DNA of 64,000 bases from Ophthalmolycus amberensis (Eukaryota > Chordata > Actinopteri > Perciformes > Zoarcidae): the NCBI GenBank assembly GCA_024529925.1, contig JAFEUB010001212.1:310001-374000 (forward strand). The letters run 5' to 3'. Each line of letters opens with the position of its first letter. Within the stretch, counting starts at the first letter, position 1. Below the pieces are notes generated by a model that saw only the letters and a program-made list of their open reading frames with translations, had not been told where the DNA came from and searched no databases. The translations under genes were made by a program, and so were the position numbers. Below are positions 9,762 to 24,700 of the stretch, piece by piece.

Positions 9762-9767
9762 TTTATT
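9762..9767 (-). terminator. slc2a13: Candidate distal poly(A) signal of slc2a13
   Basis: TTTATT on the plus strand is AATAAA on the minus strand, about 2.2 kb after the slc2a13 stop. Other minus-strand AATAAA copies nearer the stop (for example about 10345 and 10600) could be used instead, so which signal is active is uncertain. Confidence 0.45.
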
Positions 9768-11977
9768 TCTTTCTCCATATACATATTCAAGTGTTAAGAT
9801 TTCATTAAGATATCCACTTTTTTTTAAATATAGAATATAAACTCTAGCAAAACATATACAGCTTGAACGATAATCAAATATACTATACAGCACTTGTTTT
9901 TTTTTTTATTGGTATTTTTGTAGTTCCTCGTAAACTAGAAACACACAGAAGTCGCTTCACATAGAAAAAGAAAACCATTTCACCAGAAGTACACATTGAA
10001 CATCCCCCGAACCGCGGCAGAGGACAGGTGTTCACACAGCTGGATGTCAACAGCTGAAACAATCAGGCTAAATATTTTGGTCAACACAAGTATAATTACA
10101 CAATCTGTGTTACGGAGCTTCATCTGTGTGTGTGTGTTTATACCTGTCATAATACTTTCAGTACAAAACTAGTTTGCGTGGTTTAAAGACGGCTCATCTT
10201 CGGTCAAATGAATATCTAACATAAAACAATACCTTCACATTTTAAAATCATACTCGGCTACTTTTCTCCAACAACTTTGAACGGGTCACGGAAAAATGTC
10301 ATTGCATTGTGCCACGGCATTTGATGAACAGCTTCTTATTTGAAAAGTTTATTAAAAAGAGGTATTGTATCTTATTAATTCATGATGGGTTCGGACCCAC
10401 GTGTCACAAAAATAAATAAATGATGGAACTTCACCCGTTCACTGGACACAGTAACAGCGCAGCCTGTTAATGCACGATTTACCTGTTTTTGATTTAATAC
10501 ACAAAGTTACTCCGTAGTCTACTTCCAAACTGCTTTTTTTTTTTTTTTTGCTACACAGAAACCATGTGTATTCGACTAACGAGGAGTAACCTCACACTAT
10601 TTATTTTTACAAAACAACATTGGCCAACTACAAAGCCAACTCCTCGACGTTTGACACGAGAACCACGTAAAGGATATGCTCTGCTATTTGTACATAAGGC
10701 TATGGAGGAAGACAAAAATACATGAAATTATAGTGAAAAAAAAATAACATTCAGCACAGGTGAAATGCAAATATGTACATGTCAAAAGAAAAAAAAAAAG
10801 AACAAAACTATGTAGATCTAATTATCATAACATGATGTAATACATCCACTTCAGAGATTTGCACAAAAAAAAACGGCCCTTAGGGACCTTCACAATACAC
10901 AGGCACTAATATTATCATGTCTAGGATAGAACGACATACTGAGAATACAAGTCAGGTCTCCATATGAAACCAGTCGACCACGGTCTTTGCTGGACATCAC
11001 ATGTTTATAACATGGGGCCATAGTGTAGGTTTTGACTTCGTGACATGAGACGGCACTCTTCCACACAATTGCAAGACCGAAACCGAGACGACGCTGAAGC
11101 AATACTTTGTCGCAAAATAATAATTCCTTTCAGTGCTACTAGATTGAAGAGTGGTTTCATTTAGGCACCAACTGACAATATCAGTTTTCTGAGCTTGGGG
11201 ACAATATACTGTACATCTCTAGTGTTTGCTTTTCATAAAAAATATACCACAAACAACGACTGCCATCAGATGAGGAACTGACATTAGTGCGCTACGCTAC
11301 AAGCTTCAGCAACATGTAACTGAGATGTGTTTCATGTAGAAAGGCATAATGGTACTATGGATCGACAACAAAAACTTTTGTGGGTTCAAGACGACATTTA
11401 GCGTTATAAATGGAGCTCTCGATGGAAACGTGTCCTGACCTAATGGTGGAGGGTGGCTGAGTTTGACTTCTTATACTGTACGTACATCGTATATAAAAAT
11501 CATAAATTATAGTCAACAAATGTACAAAATATTAGGAACATCTTATACTGACACTGAGCTGCAGCCTCTTCATCGGTGGACTTCATGAGAGAGGAACGGC
11601 CCTTGCATTTTGGACATGCAATGTGTGTTCAACAGTCGGGTTTCCTGTCTGCGAAAAAGGCAACGTTTAAGTCTTTTTGTAATTTAGACATTTTGTAGTG
11701 CATGGTTGAAAATTCAGCTGTGGACTAAAGCAGGTTTGACTCCAGACTCAGTTAATTCAGAGAACAGGCCGACGTGTCATTGACTTGTCATCGATTTGAC
11801 TGAGTTGGAAGTGAACACACTCACATCCTGCTCCAAGCAAAAGGCCTTTGAAACTGTGATTCCTAACCAACAGTGGCTGCTCAGCTCACACATAAAAAAA
11901 AAAGAAAGTAAAATTTGACATTACTCTCTGCATGTTTAAGTAATCCCCCGAAGCTAACCAAAGCCCTCGACCTCCCC
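9768..11977 (-). other. slc2a13: Probable slc2a13 3' UTR
   Basis: About 2.2 kb of AT-rich sequence with no supported open frame on either strand between the slc2a13 stop and the converging redic1 3' end. It holds several A/T runs (about 10528-10549 and 10736-10800) and few repeats. Its unique character and lack of transposon remnants fit a long 3' UTR, but the end is not fixed. Confidence 0.55.
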
Positions 11978-12204
11978 CTAGTCCACGTCGGATGCGTCGT
12001 TGTCCGATAGATGGTAGTTTGAACCTTTGACTCGGATGTATTCCACCTGCCGTCCCTCGTCCGAATCCGAGGCGCCGCAGGAGCAGAGCTGGTTTTCGAA
12101 CAGCGCTTCGATCTCCTCCAGGCGGCGGCCTTTGGTCTCCGGCAGGCAGCCGTAGATGAAGAAGAAGCCCAGCAGAGCCAGGCTGGAGTAGAGGAAGAAA
12201 GCTC
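11978..12204 (-). CDS. slc2a13: slc2a13 exon 10 (stop)
   Basis: 227 bp; acceptor CCTTCCCAG; TAG at 11980-11978. Encodes TM12 (AFFLYSSLALLGFFFIYGC), LPETKGRRLEEIEALF and the conserved cytoplasmic tail ending DASDVD. Confidence 0.97.
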
Positions 12205-15200
12205 CTGGGAAGGCGGAATGAAAAGAACACGCCCGTTACAGAGGACCACCGCCGCCCACAAACACAAGAAACACTGCTTTCCAGAGTTGTCTTTTTATAA
12301 ACAGACGTTCGTTTTCATTCATCTGCAGGAAAAAGAAACACTAGCGGTGATCCGGAGGGCAGGTGATCATGTTGGATGTCAGAGGAAATGTGTGTTTGTG
12401 TGCTGACAAATGAAAGTGTTTTACCAGGTTGAATTATTACTTTCAGGTTCCTGGTCACCATACGATGACTTTAAAGAAGAAGGAACAAATGGCATCACTA
12501 CAAAGAGACATGGATAAACAAGTGTTCATACAGAGACACAGTGACAGAGGGTTTAATGAGATTTCCTGACCGCTGTGATCTCTATTTTCTCCTTGTCAAA
12601 GCAGATTGGCATTTCAAAGTGCATTACGCTAAATACCGTTGCCATTTTTTTCCACTCTCGGCGAACGGTTCTAATAAACCGGAACACAGATCGATTGTTA
12701 ACCCGCTGCATCTCAGGAAGCCTCCGCAACCGCCCCTGATGGATTGATTGCCAGCGCCACGAAAAGGTCACTTCCTTCCTGTCTGAGGAAGAAACCTGCT
12801 GTTGAGCCACCCTGACGAGGCGGTATATGGATGAAGAAGACCAATCAGCCGTTACCGCCTTGCTGGTTTTGACATATGGTGAGGATGTATGTCACGCACA
12901 AGATCGGCTGAGATATACGACAGAGCTGGATGACGACTGACAGCATTGATTTGTGGTGGTAATTGTTCCCGACAGGACAGTTAAGTGATTGAAATTACAT
13001 GAGCTCAGTTTGAGTGGATTCATAAGTGAGGAAATCAAGTTCCCCTACTTTATCTACTTCTCTTTTTTATGCACTAAAAGAGTAAAGAATAAAAGCTCTA
13101 ATTGGTTCAAAGCGTCTGCGGCCCAGACACTAACCATAGTAGGTGAAGTACTGAGCCAGGTGCAGGAAGGTGAGCGACACCAGGATGTTGAAGGTCCAGT
13201 TGACTCCGGCTGCGCAGGCGTTGCCCGTGCTCCTCGCCCACAGAGGGTAGATCTCCGAGTTGATGGTCCACGGCATCGGGCCCATCCCTGAGAGAGATTA
13301 AGAGAGAATGGAGACGCGTTTTAAAAACCGGAGGCTCAGTGGAGAGGTAGAGTGTGCCATCTAGAAGAGCTTCTTACTGGACCGTATGGTGAGAGTGTTG
13401 CTTACGGGGAGATGAAAGAAGCTCCATCTCAACCTGCATATCGCTGCTCAATATGTGATTTTAAATTGAACATAGCAATGTGAATTTATTGTGATTTTAG
13501 TGACACTGGAATGACAGGTGTACCTGGAGCGAAAGCAGCCAGGTAGAGGACCAGACCCAGTAAGACCAGCCAGGAGTAGGAGGTGGGACAGTAGTTGTAG
13601 GCCCAGTAGGTCTGATCTTTCATCAGGCTGGAGTTGGAGCATCTGGAAGAAGCAGGCACACTCATTGGCTTATACTAATCACTCCTGACACCGGACATCA
13701 ATTCAAGGTATCATTTCGTATTGAACCAAAACTCTAAAATGCACATTCAGACCATTGCGTCACCATTGTGACTCACCTGCCCCACGCTGCTCGCTCGGTG
13801 GAGGCCTTATTGACTGGCACACAGGAGGAGGCGAGGAGCGCCGAGGCGTTCTCACGGTAACAGAAGCCGCACCCGGGGTCCAGCATGCACGGCTCGCACA
13901 GCCTGCAGGCCCAAACGGCAGACACATTAGCTGTAATGTCCCTGAACACAATCGATCGCACCGCGGCGGTGGCTCCTCCGAGTCACACATTCGCTTCTAA
14001 CAAACGTACATTTAAAAAGGTTAGTTCCGAGTTGCAGTCTGACTCTAAATGTACACGTATCCATCCGCCTGTGCTCCTTCACTGCTGTAACGGAAAGCAG
14101 CATTCCGCCCCCTCTAATTGAGACTTGCCTCATTACCCGAACTAAATGAATGTACAGACCGTTCCCCACATGCAGGAAGTAATAAATCTAAATTAAGAGC
14201 ACAGTACAAATGGTGTGGGATTAACCTTCATTAAATCTCTATCCCTCTATTATATCTTTGTCTTGTGCCATAGTCGGTTATGTGATGAGCAGTCCACGTG
14301 AGGGAGCCTTGTTTATTCACAAGGGCACGTCGCAGCTCTGTTTGTTGTTGTTGTTGTTGTTGTTGTGATCCTGATGGAAGTGCATGAAATGTGTGTCTTG
14401 TTTCAGAGGTCTATTTTCTGCAGGCTGCCGCCTCCCTGTGTGCAGGGCACCTTGCTCGGATTTCGCACTGAGGTCGGCATGGATGGAAATAAAACCGTGT
14501 ATTAGTACCGGAGGGAAGCAGAGGTAAATAGTGAGGGAAGGTGCGGAGAGACGTGCAATGATGCCGTAAATAATATCGGCCTTTTTTAAAATTTAAATAT
14601 CATAAATAATGTTTTGTGTTCGCAAAAGTTTTGGATGATAATAATAAAAAAAAGGGTGCAAAACCTGGAATAAAATCTGTTAAACTTCGATCTGATTAAT
14701 TTCCCTTTCTAAAAACGAAATCAGTCGAGTAAAATTGAAAGGAACAATAAAATGTTTTTATCTATATTAATTTAAACTGCCCTGTGGAGGCTGGCCCTAG
14801 ATGCTTCTATAGCAGAGTTTAGGGTAACATTAGCAGCTTCTCTTCATAAGATTTTGGAAAGTTTAAACCATCACACTTGACTAATTAGCTATACAATACA
14901 AAAACAATGCCGCTTATCCACTCCCATGTCTTCTAGCATGGCATCATGTATGCATCCGTCAACTGCAGGGTCAATTATTAAATCTAAAAAAGGTCACAAA
15001 TCAAAGAGATTGCGTCATTTCCCAGGCTAGTAACCTGCAGTCAAACCCCGCTGGAGGCTCCTTAATAAGAACACACTCCCAAAATGAGACGTCCCCACCC
15101 ACAAAGAGTGGCTCTGGTCAGCTCATATCGGAGTAAAGTGAACTCAATGAAGCCACTACAGTGCGGTAAAAGCACTCATCTCTTCAAATTACCTCCGTGT

Positions 15201-17330
15201 TTTCGCGTGTGTGTGGGTGCCGGACAGCGAGTCCATTAGGCGTTGTTTGTTGTTGTGATGAAAGAACGTCGTTACACATGAGCCTCGTCCTGTGTGAGTG
15301 AGAGTAAATTGGGACACAAAAGGCATCTGATCTCTGGCTCGCACGGAAAAAAACAACAACAACCACACAGCCTTCTGTCTGGCAGCGCGTGTTTGCCCTT
15401 CGTGGCGACAATGAAGTGAATTGTTGCCGATTCAGTCCAGAGGATTGGAGGCTTATTGAGGCACAAGGACATGAACAATAGTAACTCAGCATGACGACCC
15501 ATTGTTTTATCCTGTTATTAATAAATCTGTCAGAGGAAACAGAATTAACGTTGGCTCTTAAATAATGTGATCTTCCTGGTGGGTGAAAGGGTATGAATCT
15601 GACCTGCATTGATGTATATGCTGGCATTCATTTCCACCTGGGCATCTGTATAAATGTATGTGTGAAAACTTGCAATATCTTCGCCGCAAAAACATCCTTT
15701 TAGACGTATTTTATCCTCTGAAGCTCCCCACCTCAGAGTGTGCTCTCCTGGATTTGATGTTCTGACACTGCAAAGTGTTGAGTGCTTTTACAAAGAGCAG
15801 ACGTGCTCTTGGGTGAATGGGGGTCTTGCCATAGCGCTCTGCTTTTTTCTATACTTGTGCATAATGTGATGTAATGATAAACCCAGTGAAGAGCTGCTGG
15901 AGAGGGGAATAAAACAGCAAATTGCTAATTGGTATGCTAATTAGCAGTGGGAGTAATCAGTCAAGTCCTGAGTAGATTTAACAGATTATATTTAAATTGT
16001 AACAATAGTTTTGTTTTGTTATGTTATGTTTGAGTGTTCATTGTTTCCATTGTAGCTAAATGAATGCTACTTGAAGCCAAACTGAACTCCAGGAGTAAGT
16101 ACTTACTGGTATTTGGAGCAGGTCGAGTTGGCCATAGATGGGTCTAATGGGTGGAAGGTGACAGGAGGACTGTGCTGGGCCGTCATCAGGAAACCGATGG
16201 CCAGCAGACTCAAACTCAAACATGTCCCTGTCCAGAGAAGTACGACACGTAACGTGCAGGAAAATGACCTTTGGGGGTCTTCAGATGTCACTACCCGACG
16301 GGGCCATTTTGAAGGACTTACCTACGATACTGCCCAAGGTGAGCTTCCTGCGCCCCACTCTCTCCACCAGCCACACTCCCAGCAGGGTGAACAGGAAGTT
16401 GGTGAAGGTGGTGAGCCCGGCCAGCCAGATCGCCAGCCTGTCGTCCCGCACCCCCGACATCTGCAGGATGGTGGCGCTGTAGTACCTGTGGGACACAAGT
16501 TAAAACAGGGATTTGTCCAGTCTTAATATACCAGATGAACGGCCAAAAGACGAGCAAAATAAAAGGATCATTGTGGTTTATTACAACTTGGCGATTATGT
16601 TTACTAAAGGTAATAAATCCGCATTACATACAGTAATAATAATACACAGGTCTCAAAACGATAGTCTGAAAAATGAATATATACGACATCATTATTCGAG
16701 AGAAGTCAAGAAACCAACCACAATCTCTCATCTTGAGAGCCAAACACTCATCCACCAATCACAGCCTCTCTACTTGAGTACCAGCCACTCATGTAGAAAC
16801 AGTTAGCGATCGGCTATAAATAGTCTGTCACCAGTCACTTTCAATGCCCCCCCCCCCCCCCTCTCATCCTCTCCCCTGGTCTCATACAGTATAATTATAC
16901 TTGCAACTCTGGCACCATGTTGCTCCACGTAGGCAGATTACCTCCAATCATCATCAACAAGGCTCTAAAACAGACCGCGGTCAACAGCTGCAAGGGGGTC
17001 CGCATCCAACTTCAATTATGATATTGTGTAACTGAGATAGAGGGCCAAAAACATGACGGCTGCACAAGAACACATGCACCTGCGAGGACTCTGTTCAAGG
17101 CGGTAAAAAGTGATAGACGGCTTTATTATCTATGTGCAAACTTATACATATGTCAGCAAACGCATGTGCTGAACAAATGGACACAAATACACGCACGTGG
17201 ACACACTCAAAAAAACACGCACAGAAGAAATTAGTTGATTTTTGGAGCAGCAGCGGGAGTAAAAGCACTATTTCTGTTCTCAGCAGTGCAGCCTGCTGTG
17301 TTCCATCTCCAGCCCTGCATCTTACTGATT

Positions 17331-17391
<61 letters not shown>

Positions 17392-20300
17392 TGAGTAAAA
17401 GCCTACAAAAACAAAAAAGAACTTCTTGTGTTAAAAGCATCTCAGATATGACTTTAAAAGCCCCCCAGCAGACACTCAAGGGGTGCCTGTCTAATTCCTG
17501 ATAACAGTGTATGTTCATCCTGTGCACCCCTGAGAAAAATGTTAAATTGTTTGCTATCAGCAGGACAAAAGACGGCCTTGAAAAAGACTTATGCAGCGTC
17601 CGTTCTGATTCCTCGTGTCTCCTGGCAGATCTGCGGAGAGCATCAGGTTTTGCCTCATTTTTTTTGTTTTGTTGCTGAGGCACAAACTGATATTTTGGTC
17701 GAAGAGATCAATGCATAAAGAAGTGCTGCTGCTCAGTAGTCTCAGGAAAATTCCCCCCCTGGACGAGAATGCATCATTTTAATGGGTACACACAGAACAT
17801 TGTGCTAAAGACAGCGCTCAGTATTTATTTTGGCATGTCGTTAAAATTCTCCAAGATGGCACATTGTTCATTTCTGGGAGTCTGTGTAGTTTGTATTTTC
17901 CTTGCTATATAATTTGTACTTTAATGACTTATTTATTTGGGAATGGAATGTGACAGACAGTGAAGTGTGTTTCATGTTGGAAATGCATTTTAATTGAGGC
18001 GACATAAACTGGCAATGACTCAAACCTTTTGCGTAGTTTGTTTTTTTGGGGGTATTTTTCTCCATGATATTGATAACATTCTTGATCTTTATGATCTTTA
18101 TGATCCTTTATGATCCTAAATGGGCCAGATTCAAACTGTCACCCTTGATAGAAAGTGACACCTCTCAGTCTGAAACACTATACTCGCAGAGTGACAGGAA
18201 ACCCTCCGAGGCAGTCAAACAGGATGAAAAGTACCTCTGAGGTTGTCTGATATAATGCCCAAAAATATATATATTCTTAGTCTTCATTTTTGATCTTCGA
18301 AGACTCAGAGCAGACTTCAATAAAATAAAAATAAAAAAATAAAATCATAATAATTCACAACTACTGAGAGTGGGAGAAAAAGTAAGGTTATTAAACAGTA
18401 ACAATTGATGGAAACTGGCTTTAATAAGAGGGAGTCTGAGGGGGGGGGGGGGGGGGGTCAGAGGTGAGTCAGGATTGGATTTGGTCCAATTACCCGGACC
18501 TCTGGGAGCCTGCAGTGATTTCATAAACTGCACCGAGTGAAGGAAAATGAAGAAAATGATAAAATGATGCAGCAACGCTGTGGCTTTAAATTCTGAGCTT
18601 AAACTAAAGAGATCAACCCATAATATTCAGGAAATGGTCCAACACTAAATCCATCAAGATCCAGGTGCTCAAAGACCAAACCACAGTGCGCTGGTAATGA
18701 TCCATGATGATCAGGCTGTATTGAAGTCATTTTAGTTTGACCTCCATTCAGTTGTTGTCCTCCTCTGTTTAGATAAAAAGCATTAAGAGAGGTTGAGGGG
18801 AGTTTCACACACACACTGAGCAACGGAGATGTCACCTTTCTCTGTCCCACAAACACCCACGCGCACCAACACCCACTCACCGTCTTCTTTACATAAGACA
18901 CCCTGCGGAGCGGCGGCGCGAAGCCAACACGGGAAGGTGTGATCTGGCCCTGACCCCAGATCTGAAAATGGAAACATGGATCCACACTCCTGACACGCTT
19001 CCATTCCAAACCTCCCATTCAGCACATTAATGGAGAGCGACAACGTGGACGTCAGCCGGGGAGACAGACAGATGCAGAGACAGACAGACAGACAGATCGG
19101 GAGAGCGAGAGAGAGACACTACACATTTCACGGGTACGTTTATGTATTTAGTTCTTGTGTCGCATGTCACCAACTTGTCAGTATTTACATCCTATCGCCA
19201 GCTAAAAGTGGAATAAATCCAATCCCTGAAACCAGACTCTGCAAATATATTGCAGTTCCTTTTAAGAGAAGTCATTCAATTTTCTTTCTGCCAGCGTCTA
19301 CTGTCAACTTCCACTGAATACAGGCCTGCCTGCTGTTTCCCCAATCAGCTAATTGACGTAGATAATGGTCAATATTTCCGCTCGACTCCATCTCCCTCTT
19401 GCATTTGATCGCATTCTCAGTGTCCCCTGCTGTTCTTCGCCCATTTCACATGAGTGGTGATGAGGCTGACTCATGGTTGACATTTACTGACACATTACTG
19501 GATCCTCTGACTCTTGGGAGTTCACGGCATGCGGTCCTGAAGGGCCCACACTGGTGGCGTAGCATTATTTTTAGCTTGCAAACCATTTGCAAGGTTTTCC
19601 CACGTTTCGAGTCTGATTTGCCACCGTTCAGACAGTTCAGACAGACTGTTTTCAGTTCATTCCAGAGCAATATGAAAAGGGTTTGCTTCTGCTTCAAGTT
19701 TTGTGCAGACAGGAAAAAATGGAGAACTTTGAGGAGCTGTGACAATGTGGGTTTGTGGCGAGGAGAAACCCACACGTGGTAAAAGATCCCAAAATGTCCA
19801 TGCGAACATCTTTGCAGAAAGTATAGCCGAGGCAGTAGGCTGTAGAAAGTGTGCGACTTTGATATCAGAGGTCCGTCTGCAAGAAGTCAAACCTCAGGTT
19901 TAGCTTAAATGTAGCTTTACCTTTAGAGACAGCAGACCAGACAAAGCTCATATCAGTTATTATTGGAATGTCATGAAGCCTTTTGTTCAGGTATTATTGC
20001 TACGTCGTCAGGTAATCAAACCTGGAAGGTAAACAATAAGTCTTTATTAAAAAAGGCCTTGCTGCATTATTTGTGATCCGTGTGCCAAAACATGCTAAAT
20101 TATCCGGTACCGTCTAGAAGACAGAAGGCTCTAACAGAGTGCGACCTATTGACGGGAGCGCTGAACGAGCGAGTGACCGACTCACTGAGTAAGAGACTAA
20201 GGTGTGAGAGAGGAGAAACAGAAGGAGGCAGGGAGGGTGGGGTGGGGGGGGGGGGGGGGGAAGAGAGCAGGAAGTCAGTGAGAAAACAGGATGGAAAGGT

Positions 20301-20534
20301 GAGAGGAGGAAGGAATGGTTCGGAGGAGGGATGCGGGTGTGAAAACGAGAACAAATGGACAGACAGGAAAAGATGTGTCTGCGGTGACAGAGACAGAGAT
20401 AGAGATCCTCACGGGAACTGGCCTATTTTTCAAATGAATGCATGCGAACACGGAGCTGCATCACATTTATGCTCTGGAACAAAAAACGATTAGCCCAAAT
20501 AGCTACACTGCAGATTGAATGTTCTTATTCAGAA

Positions 20535-20571
<37 letters not shown>

Positions 20572-21606
20572 TGTCTAGCATCATTACAGACTAAAAACAC
20601 ACCTTGCTCTGCCCGGCTGACCCCCGTGAAGTGGCTGAAATGAACACGCATACGTCACCAAGAAACACGGGGCAACACTTCTGCAGCAGTTACGGCAATC
20701 AGTACGTATACCACTGCGAAAAAAACTCAATTTAAGGGGTTCACAAAAGTTAGAAAATAAGGGCCGTGGGACCTGAACGTCTGTGGTCATCCACACAAGT
20801 GTTTTTGTTTATTGGTCCTGATTAAACCTCTTCACAGAACTGTGTGTGTGTGTGTGTACACTCGGTTTGATTGAAATCTCCTTCTCTTTGCTTCGTTGCA
20901 CCTGATAGGGCGGATCAAATTACAGCTTAAAGGCCCGGATCATGTAAGCATGTAAAAACAGCGAAACATTGCATGTAAGCAGCGCTAATTTCAAGTTAAA
21001 TTTAAGCGAATTTAATCTCCGTTTGAAAAATGGCATGGTAGGACGTAGAATTGAGTGTGTGATGCGTTTTCCCTGTATGCATTTCTTGCATGTAAATTTG
21101 ATAATTTACACCTGTGCTTCTCCGACCGTGACAAGTCAAAACGTCTTCCGCAAAACAAGGACAAAGGTGTGAGTTGCCCCGCCCTAAAGGGCGCAAACTG
21201 AACCAACAGAGCTAACGAAGGACTGAGGGAGACGTCAACCAAGCACAGTGTGTCCACGCCCAAGTCCTGAGAAGATGTCTGATCAGGAAACACAAGTGAT
21301 CAGACGCTTTGCTATAATTCCTCCTTGTTATACATGGCTTCCTGTGATATACAAGCCTTCTGCTAAAATGTGTACGATACACATTGTAAGTGCCGCTCCA
21401 TCCGGAGAGTAAGCATGCTTCACGAAATGACATCTTGCTATTAAGCAAATGAGATGTTTGTGCTGAAGTGAGGGGTAATGTGTTCCTGTGTGAATTTGAT
21501 GAGAAGAGTAAATTAGAATATTTCTCATTATAGAGGAATCTCGCTGCGACTCCATTGGAGACAGTGGAGGAGGTTGGCATGGTTAAGCTACTTATGAATA
21601 CTTGAA

Positions 21607-21662
<56 letters not shown>

Positions 21663-21702
21663 AACACATAAAAAACAACTGTGGATTTTGGCATTTCTCT
21701 CA

Positions 21703-21770
<68 letters not shown>

Positions 21771-24700
21771 CCGAGTGGGCTCTGCCAGCTGCTTGCTGTC
21801 TTGCCAGCAGAGTGACCATGTAAAAACTGGCGTTTCGTGACATTTCCAACATGACATTTGTCTGTGGGACCATCTGTGAGGGCCAACTGGCCCGTGTCAA
21901 CGACAAAACACCCAACTGCCCACTGACAACAACTCGCACTCATCTTATCATATTCTATCACATTATCATCTTTATTTATCATGCAACAGATACATGGTAT
22001 AAAACACCACAATGTTTGGTTTCTCAAGGCATCTGTGGGATCTTTTATTTTTGATAGAATAGAATTTATAACATATCACAAGTTGAATGAACATTGAATT
22101 CTCAAGCTAATTTTAAGTAAACAAACGCGTCTCCATTGACTAGACTGGAGCAAATAATCGACAGCGTAGGTTGGTCAGAAGTTGGCAGCTGTACACACAA
22201 ATGGATGTAATCAGCCAGTAAAGAGGAGAAGAAACAAAACATGTCGCCATGGCCATCTGACAAATAAACAAGAGGTAAATAGATGGATGTCTTCAGGAAT
22301 ACGTATTAATTGTTCTTTCATGTCAGCTACTATTGGCCGTGTCTCGTGCTGTCCGGAAACGAAGACGTTTCAGGCGTTCTGCTGACTGTAAAGAAGAAGG
22401 AGGTACGAAAAGTACTTCCAACAGAAGTTGGAAAAATGTCATCTTGACCACAGATATCCAACTAAAACATACACACTGACTGTCTCCTGCAGAGCTGGGC
22501 GAGGAATACACACCTGGACTTTCCGCCAACTACTTCACAAGTTGACTGCAGCAATATGCAGCCTTATAATTTATTACTCTGACAGGAATACTTTTCTCTC
22601 AAATGATGCCTGACCTTGTCATACTGCCTGTTACAGAATGTACCAAAGGAACAGCAAAAAACAACTGAAAGAACACATGGTTTTTCTAACTCTTTCTTGT
22701 TCCCTCTTTCTGTCTTCCTACATAAATCTATCTCACCTGTCATCGGCCCTGACCCCCCCTCCACACCTTCCTCCGCCTCATCACCATCAATGTCATTTTC
22801 CCTTACTCTGTCCTACCCTGTCTGTCTCTTTTGCCTCCCCTCTCCTGCTCAATTCGTCTCTCTCCGTCCTCCCCCCCCCCCCCCGCCGCTTTGTCAACAC
22901 AGTCCGCTGACCCGCCCCAGACGAGATCCAAACAAACACACAGCCGTCCCCACCAGCCCATGCTGACCTTTACATGCCAGATTATGTGGCTAATTCAATC
23001 TAAATGATGCGGTGGCTAATGAGGAGGGGTGATATCTAATTGACCCACTGCTGTGCCGCATTTTCCCACATTTACGAGCGAACAGAACGGACTGGGAAAG
23101 GTGAAGAGATTGGAAGAAAAGTAGTGGAGAAAGAAGCGCCGTCACAGGATGCATCCATCTATTTGTCTATCTATGTGATCTATAAACCCATCCGTCCTTT
23201 CATCCATTGGCAGGCAGTCAGGCGGAGAGGCATTCAGGGACACCAACTCACGCTGGCAGAAAGACAAGCAGACCAGACGCACCACCTGACACTCTCTGGA
23301 TCCTGAGAGATGTATTATTGACAAATACATCTCTCATCACAGGCTTCCGCTGACCGGAGTGTGTGTGTGTGTGTGTGTGTGTGAGTGAGTGAGGGCAGGG
23401 AGGCATGTAATAGTGTTGTGTGACCATGTGCATGTACTCGCATACCTGTCATGATATTCTGCAGTGTTCAGTTCAGATCATGTCTGTGGTCACAACAAAA
23501 ACAAGCTCCTTAGGAGGTCTACTGTTCCTTCAGGTTTTTCATCAACAACCACATAAATCAAAACATACCATAGACTAGGTATTTATATATATATAAATGT
23601 ATATATATATATTTTATTTTTTTTGGATGAGATTGATTGAGATGTTTCTATGTTTTATTCTTTTGTAACGACTTGATTCCTGTTGCTGCCTTTTTAGCCG
23701 GGTCGTCGTTGTAAATGACAACATGGTTCTCTTTTGACTTATCTGGTAAATAAAGGTAAAATATATATCAATAAAAAATATATATAACGTCACTATTTTT
23801 GTGGATTTTATTTAGTTTAATAAACTGCTTTTTGCTGCTGCTCTACACCAAGTCTGTTCTCTAAATATTACACCGAAAGTCAATCAAAAGCGGTGATGCC
23901 CAAGTGACATAACTGTAACTACCGTATAGAGAGTGATTTCACCCACACGTCTGCTCATTACTTCTAATTGGATTCGCAGGTTGTGTGTTTTGCTGGAATA
24001 TCGCTGCTGAACCAAAAGTTTGGACGAAGATCCTCCGAACCCGTCTGCATAAAATGCATGTGATTAGACCGCGCACTGCCACCGCTGAGGAAACTCATTT
24101 GCATGCAAGTATATGTGATGTGTGGACCTGAACCAAGTGTGCAGCTGAACAAGCACTGATCATCCCCACCCGCCATCTTTGAGGGAGTTCGCTGTTAATG
24201 AATGGTGGAAAAACGAGTGGCTTGATCAACTTCAGCTGTTTGATTTGGATGAGCATGCTGTCAGTCACGTAGAGTATGAGAAGAGGAGAGAAAGGAGCTC
24301 AGCAGGGACAGGGTGTGATAATGGCACCACGGTGGATTCACACCTCTCCCATGAAAGTGGAGTGGCTCCATTCTTCTGATTTTGTTGCGGAAAAAAAATA
24401 AATGTAAGATTATTACATTTTACATTATGCTTTAAGTTTAACACTCTGAACATTCGTAACTCGAAAGACTAAACACCCAAAAGTCGTGTAAGTGACGTCA
24501 TAACCCTCTCTCTCTGGAGCTACGATGCCTGCGTGTTCCGTACCAGGATGTACTCACACGAACGACGGCGTTCTTCCCGCTTCTCGGCTGAGAAAGCGAG
24601 TCGCCGCGTTGGTGTCGGTGGCGTATACATCGTGCAAGACGAGAGATGTGGCTCACTGAGCGGCTTCGCACAAAACTAAATGTTGCTACGACAAACCTAC

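Noticed and set aside
21212..22027. 271-codon open frame on the minus strand
   Set aside because: Stays open because two long (TG)n runs contain no stop codon; no protein similarity.
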